Below, piece after piece: positions 60,658-64,000 of a DNA stretch of 64,000 bases (positions are counted from its first letter, which is position 1; each line of letters begins with the position of its first letter). This DNA comes from Polyangiaceae bacterium (lineage in GTDB: Bacteria; Myxococcota_A; Polyangia; Polyangiales; Polyangiaceae): positions 1 to 64,000 of the forward strand of contig JADLFU010000183.1 of the NCBI GenBank assembly GCA_020849655.1. The letters run 5' to 3'. A program made the translations under genes and the position numbers. The notes beneath the pieces were generated by a model. The model searched no databases. It was not told the origin of the DNA and worked only from the letters and a program-made list of their open reading frames with translations.

Positions 60658-61335
60658 TCAGCTCCTCCGCGCGAGGACGCGCGCGATCCTGGCGAGGGTC
60701 GCCCGCTGGTCGCCGGACATCCGCACGCCCGGGCGCCGGTCGCGCATCAGCGCCTCGGCGTGCGCCGCGTCCGCTGCGTGACCCCGCGCGACGAGCAGCG
60801 CGGCCATCACCATCGCGCTGCGGCCGTGGCCCGCGGCGCAGTGGATCGCGACCACGCGGTGCGCGTCGAGGTAGCGGACGAGCTCGAGGACCGACGCCTG
60901 CCGGGGCGCGGCGCCGTCGAGCGTCGGGATGGGCAGGTACTCGGCGTCCCCCGGGATGCGCCCGAGCTCGGCCGTCAGATCGACGACCGCCGTCACGCCG
61001 TCGGGCAGCCGTGAGGCCCGTCGCCCGAGGAAGAGCCCCGGCACGATCTCGTCCCAGTCGGGCTCGCGCCCGAGCCGGGACATCGCCCAGACCGTGAGCT
61101 CGGCGAGCGCGAGGTACGGCGCGAACAGCAGCCACGTCGTCAGGGGCACCCTCCCGTCTCGCCGCTTGCCGAACACGCGCGGCTCGTTCGCCGCGTACGC
61201 CGCCGCGACCGCCTGCGTCGAGAGGCCCATCCAGCCGAGCGGCGCGAGCCCCCACGGGCGCGTCAGCATCCCGAGCGCGAGCAGCCCGGCCCCCAGCCAG
61301 AACAGCCACAGCGCGAGCCACGCGCGCGAGGTCAT
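60658..61335 (-). CDS. Dual-specificity phosphatase with N-terminal membrane segment
   Basis: The 225-residue product has two predicted membrane helices (about residues 5-28 and 30-48, with a third near 66-82), then a cytoplasmic domain carrying VAIHCAAGHGRSA (H-C-x5-R-S near residue 170), the catalytic site of cysteine-dependent dual-specificity phosphatases. The Asp of TLDGAAPRQ may be the general acid. It could dephosphorylate proteins or phospholipids at the membrane. ATG 61335 is 10 bp downstream of the lipoprotein stop at 61346. Confidence 0.82.
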   Translation of the reverse strand: MTSRAWLALWLFWLGAGLLALGMLTRPWGLAPLGWMGLSTQAVAAAYAANEPRVFGKRRDGRVPLTTWLLFAPYLALAELTVWAMSRLGREPDWDEIVPGLFLGRRASRLPDGVTAVVDLTAELGRIPGDAEYLPIPTLDGAAPRQASVLELVRYLDAHRVVAIHCAAGHGRSAMVMAALLVARGHAADAAHAEALMRDRRPGVRMSGDQRATLARIARVLARRS

Positions 61336-61345
61336 CTACCTAGAC

Positions 61346-63154
61346 CTAGAAGATCGTGAGCGACAGCGCGTACGTGCCGGTCGCTCCCTGGAAGCCGTCG
61401 ATCGCGAGCCAGATGGGGACGCCGGCCTGCACCGGCACGTCGACGCGCTCCTTGCCGTTGCCGATGACGTCGTCGCAGGCGAGCTCCGCGCTCGACGCGC
61501 CGAAGCACGCGCCCGCGCGCGCGTAGAGCACGGCGTCGAAGCTCGCCGTCGTGATCTCGGCGCGGAGCGTGCCCGTGGCGTGCGGGACGACCTGGTAGAA
61601 CCGCTCCTTCGCCGTGTCGCCCCCGCACGTGCCCTTGTCGAAGGCCGCGTAGCCGACCGTCGTGCCGGACACGATCGTCGCGTCGTCGAAGACGTGCACC
61701 TCCTGGCCCGGGCAGTCGCCGTCCGCGGGGGCCTGCTCGACCTTGCAGGCGAAGCAGCCGTCGCCGCTCGCGGAGTTCTTGTCGTCGCACTGCTCGCCCT
61801 TCGTGACGACGCCGTCGCCGCAGCTGGTCGTCGAGAGTGACAGTGACAGCGAATAGCCGCCGGACGATCCCGACTGCCCGTCGACGACGACGCTGTAGGT
61901 GGCGCCGGCCGTCACTGGCATCGTGAGCTCCTCCGCGCCCGCCGGCCCGGCGGCGGCGCTGCACGCCTGCTGCGCGCCCGTCGTGCACGCGCCCGAGCGC
62001 GCGTACAGGACTCCGTCGAACGGCGCTGTCGGGGTCAGCGTCGCGGTCAGCGTGCCGCCGGCAGACGGGGTGACCGCGTAGACGACGTCGTTCGTCGAGT
62101 TGGTCTTGTCGCACGGGGCCGCACCGACGAGATCGGCCTTCGCGAGCGACGTGTCTCCGGTGAGCACGACGGGTGCGCCGGCGGCGAGCGCCACCGCCTT
62201 GCCAGGGCACTTGTCTCCCTCGACCGAGGTCGGTGGCGCGACGGACAGCGTGAGCTCGAACGCGCCGTCGGTGGTCGCCGCGTCGACGGCCACCCACACC
62301 GGCTTCGACGCCGTGATCGGGAACGTGCCCGCCTCGACGCCGCCCGCGCCCGCGGCGTTGGCGCACAGGGCAGGGGCGCCCGCGCCGCACGCGCTCGTCC
62401 ACGCGACCACCGCCGCGTCGAGCCCGCCCTCCGCCTTCACTTGCACCGAGAGCGTGCCAGTGATCGTCGAGGTGATCTGGTAGACGACGTCGCCGCCCTT
62501 GCCGGTCGCGCACGTCGCCGAGAGCTGATCGCTCGCGCCCGCTGTCGTGCCCGAGAGGACGGTCGGCGCGCCCGGTGACACCGCGACCACGGTGCCGGGG
62601 CAGGTGTCGTTCGGCGAGGGAGGCCCCCCCGCGGCGCCGCTCGCGCCCGCTTGACCGGCCGCTCCCGCCGCGCCGCCGCCCGCGCTCCCTGCCTGTCCGG
62701 CCTTGCCCGCCTGCGCGGCGCCGCCCTGGCCTCCGACGACGCCTCCCGCGCCGGCCTGGCCCGCGCCCGCCGCGCCGCCGCCGCCCGACCCCGCGCCCGC
62801 CGCGCCGCCGCCGCCCGACCCCGCGCTGCCGCTCGCGCCCGCGTGTCCGGCCGCGCCCTCGCACTCGCACGCGAGGTAGCGCGTCCCGTCCTCCGCGCAC
62901 TGCTTCGTCCCCTCGGACTTGTCGGCGCAGGTGCACAGCTCGTAGTTGCCGGGATCGCACAGACACGGCCCGAACGACCCCCCGCCCGGCGCACACTGTT
63001 GCAGGCCGGGCGCGCCGTCCGGGAGCCGACAGTACACATACTCGTCAGGCTTGCAGCTCACCGCCCCCGAGGGCGAGCGACCGTCGTCGGGCGCGTCGCC
63101 GCCCCCGGCGCAGGCGGCGAGGACGAAGAGCGAGAGGGCGAAGAAGCTACGCAT
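61346..63154 (-). CDS. Large lipoprotein with DUF4215-type Cys-rich repeat and Gly-rich linker
   Basis: The 602-residue product has a lipobox (LAAC, near residues 12-15). Cys-rich modules follow near 30-100 (CKPDEYVYCRLPDG, CTCADKSEGTKQCAEDG), then a Gly/Ala linker with a duplicated 10-residue block. Three beta-rich domains of about 100 residues follow, each ending with a strand like LSLSLST. Near residue 450 lies CGDGVVTKGEQCDDKNSASGDGC, the DUF4215 Cys-rich repeat. This layout fits myxobacterial surface proteins. ATG 63154 overlaps the metalloprotease stop by eight bases, so the two may be cotranslated. Confidence 0.75.
   Translation of the reverse strand: MRSFFALSLFVLAACAGGGDAPDDGRSPSGAVSCKPDEYVYCRLPDGAPGLQQCAPGGGSFGPCLCDPGNYELCTCADKSEGTKQCAEDGTRYLACECEGAAGHAGASGSAGSGGGGAAGAGSGGGGAAGAGQAGAGGVVGGQGGAAQAGKAGQAGSAGGGAAGAAGQAGASGAAGGPPSPNDTCPGTVVAVSPGAPTVLSGTTAGASDQLSATCATGKGGDVVYQITSTITGTLSVQVKAEGGLDAAVVAWTSACGAGAPALCANAAGAGGVEAGTFPITASKPVWVAVDAATTDGAFELTLSVAPPTSVEGDKCPGKAVALAAGAPVVLTGDTSLAKADLVGAAPCDKTNSTNDVVYAVTPSAGGTLTATLTPTAPFDGVLYARSGACTTGAQQACSAAAGPAGAEELTMPVTAGATYSVVVDGQSGSSGGYSLSLSLSTTSCGDGVVTKGEQCDDKNSASGDGCFACKVEQAPADGDCPGQEVHVFDDATIVSGTTVGYAAFDKGTCGGDTAKERFYQVVPHATGTLRAEITTASFDAVLYARAGACFGASSAELACDDVIGNGKERVDVPVQAGVPIWLAIDGFQGATGTYALSLTIF
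62761..62820 (-). repeat. Two identical 30-bp repeats inside the lipoprotein linker
   Basis: Two consecutive identical 30-bp units at 62761-62790 and 62791-62820 encode a duplicated Gly/Ala-rich decapeptide. The duplication keeps the frame of the lipoprotein gene. Confidence 0.9.
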
Positions 63155-64000
63155 GGCGACCCCGTCGTCTACCACGCGAGGCGACCAGGAGCAGCGCGAG
63201 GCAAGCGACGCACGCCGGCGGCGTCGGCGAGCCGTGGCCGAGGGCGCACCCTCCCCCGTCGTCGGGCGGCGCGGACTCCGTGCAGTCGGCGGAGAAGCCG
63301 TTCGCCGGCGTAGGGAGGCAGGGCGCGCCGCGATCCGGCGGGTACGCCTCGCAGACCGCGTCGACGTCGTCCGGCGTGAGCGTCCGCAGCGACGTCGCCC
63401 CGCGATCGTAGGTCGCGTACATCGTCGCCGTGGGATCGGCCGAGTGCGACAGGCCGAGCGCGTGGCCGAGCTCGTGCGTGAGGATCGACTGCAGATCGAA
63501 CTTCACGCCGACGTCGCCGGTCGTGAGCGGGTTCTGCGCGGCGTTCACCTCGGTGTCGCTGTCGAGGATCTCGCCGGTCGCGACGTCGTAGGTGACCGTC
63601 GTGAACGCGAGCGTGTTCTCCGCGCCCGGGTGCGGCCACGCGTCGTCACGGAACAGCAGCACGTTCGCGTTCGGCAGCTCGCGACGGTAGCCGACGCCGC
63701 ACGACGACGGCGCGAGCCGCGCCCACGCGAACGACGCCGCTCCAGGCTCGCCGCACGAGAGGGCGCTCCACGAGGCCATCGACGCCGACAGCACGCGCTC
63801 GACCTCGGCCGCGTCGACGTTGCGCGTGCCCCGCGGGCTGAGGCTCAGGCCGGGACAACCCGTGCGCCACGCGAGCGGGAGGCCCGTCAGCTTGCAGCCC
63901 TCCTCGTCGCGGAGGCAGTCAGCCTTGCGAGGATCGCACGTCGTCGAGCGGCAGAACCCCCACGCGGGCGCCGCGACGAGCCACGCGGCGAGCGCGACCG
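63147..64000 (-). CDS. Matrixin-type metalloprotease with MYXO-CTERM tail (5' partial)
   Basis: The gene runs off the right edge, so its start is missing. The visible 284 codons begin in a signal-peptide-like segment (ALAAWLVAAPAWG). The zinc site HELGHALGLSH (H-E-x2-H-x2-G-x2-H) is typical of matrixins and metzincins; the Met-turn candidate is ATMYATYD. The C-terminus GGGCALGHGSPTPPACVACL-type tail, then LALLLVASRGRRR, matches the MYXO-CTERM pattern: Gly-Cys, membrane helix, Arg cluster. It suggests a secreted protease that is sorted to the outer membrane and perhaps released. Its stop overlaps the lipoprotein start by eight bases. Confidence 0.85.
   Translation of the reverse strand, partial: VALAAWLVAAPAWGFCRSTTCDPRKADCLRDEEGCKLTGLPLAWRTGCPGLSLSPRGTRNVDAAEVERVLSASMASWSALSCGEPGAASFAWARLAPSSCGVGYRRELPNANVLLFRDDAWPHPGAENTLAFTTVTYDVATGEILDSDTEVNAAQNPLTTGDVGVKFDLQSILTHELGHALGLSHSADPTATMYATYDRGATSLRTLTPDDVDAVCEAYPPDRGAPCLPTPANGFSADCTESAPPDDGGGCALGHGSPTPPACVACLALLLVASRGRRRGRHA

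Noticed and set aside
1-64000. tRNA, rRNA, riboswitch or phage genes
   Set aside because: Reading the intergenic stretches I found no T-loop GGTTCRANYCC pattern with a partner acceptor stem, no rRNA-like stretch, and no integrase or capsid gene. A covariance-model search would be needed to exclude small RNAs.

Overview
This window is very GC-rich and densely coded, on both strands, with many 1-, 4- and 8-base gene overlaps. The gene content points to a myxobacterium-like organism, most likely of the Polyangia/Sorangium side, although the species cannot be named from the sequence. The evidence is: many lipoproteins with Gly/Ala/Gln-rich linkers or Cys-rich modules; a metalloprotease ending in a MYXO-CTERM-type tail; a protein resembling the myxobacterial MXAN_5187 family; paired DUF1592/DUF1552-type secreted proteins; and single-copy housekeeping genes (queG, aroE, folD, coaE, ilvA, greB). 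I see no prophage, rRNA, tRNA or CRISPR array. The only mobile trace is a decayed IS91/IS801-type transposase end near the left edge.

Layout. 1-715: a 7-bp tandem repeat and the transposase remnant. 716-4708: secreted and lipid-anchored proteins of unknown role. 4768-8030: a MurE-like ligase without its first domain, a small lipoprotein and an L,D-transpeptidase. 8047-12419: GNAT, methyltransferase-like, DUF58, then a tightly coupled S-adenosylmethionine decarboxylase / DUF350 / membrane spermidine synthase-like unit. 12426-16803: TPR and lipoproteins, GreB. 16851-21827: a secreted operon (alpha/beta hydrolase, DUF1592-type, DUF1552-type, lipoprotein). 21715-25794: a FadL-type porin with an MXAN_5187-like sensor protein and a cupredoxin-like protein. 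25901-30606: an XPB-like helicase with a Bax1/DUF790 nuclease, then a DUF692 (MNIO) enzyme with an HvfC/DUF2063-type partner. 29599-37227: a lipoprotein, QueG, phosphohexomutase, AroE, FolD and a methyltransferase. 36469-41770: a compact six-gene leftward operon of acyl-CoA/flavin enzymes. 41934-47153: tandem FHA proteins, a DciA-like protein, adenosine deaminase coupled to a two-component system. 47197-52226: CoaE, unknown proteins, DUF4349, cupin, DUF2062 and an outer-membrane protein. 52230-55889: a Fur/PerR-type regulator with rubrerythrin, a GlpC-like Fe-S protein, DUF3501 and a short-chain epimerase. 55990-64000: biotinyl carrier protein, a ferritin-like protein, a CAP-domain lipoprotein, IlvA, a dual-specificity phosphatase, a Cys-rich lipoprotein and a matrixin-type metalloprotease cut by the window end.

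Two themes stand out. First, at several loci the recognisable protein ends where expected but the reading frame stays open far into the neighbouring gene (GreB, the FadL-type porin, the lipoprotein at 31872, AroE, the DciA-like protein). This suggests eroded stop codons or small indels near gene ends. Second, several compact modules pair enzymes in informative ways: XPB with Bax1, an MNIO enzyme without a visible precursor peptide, SpeD-DUF350-SpeE, and the flavin/acyl-CoA operon. I do not see one clearly unprecedented system; the findings rank the best candidates.
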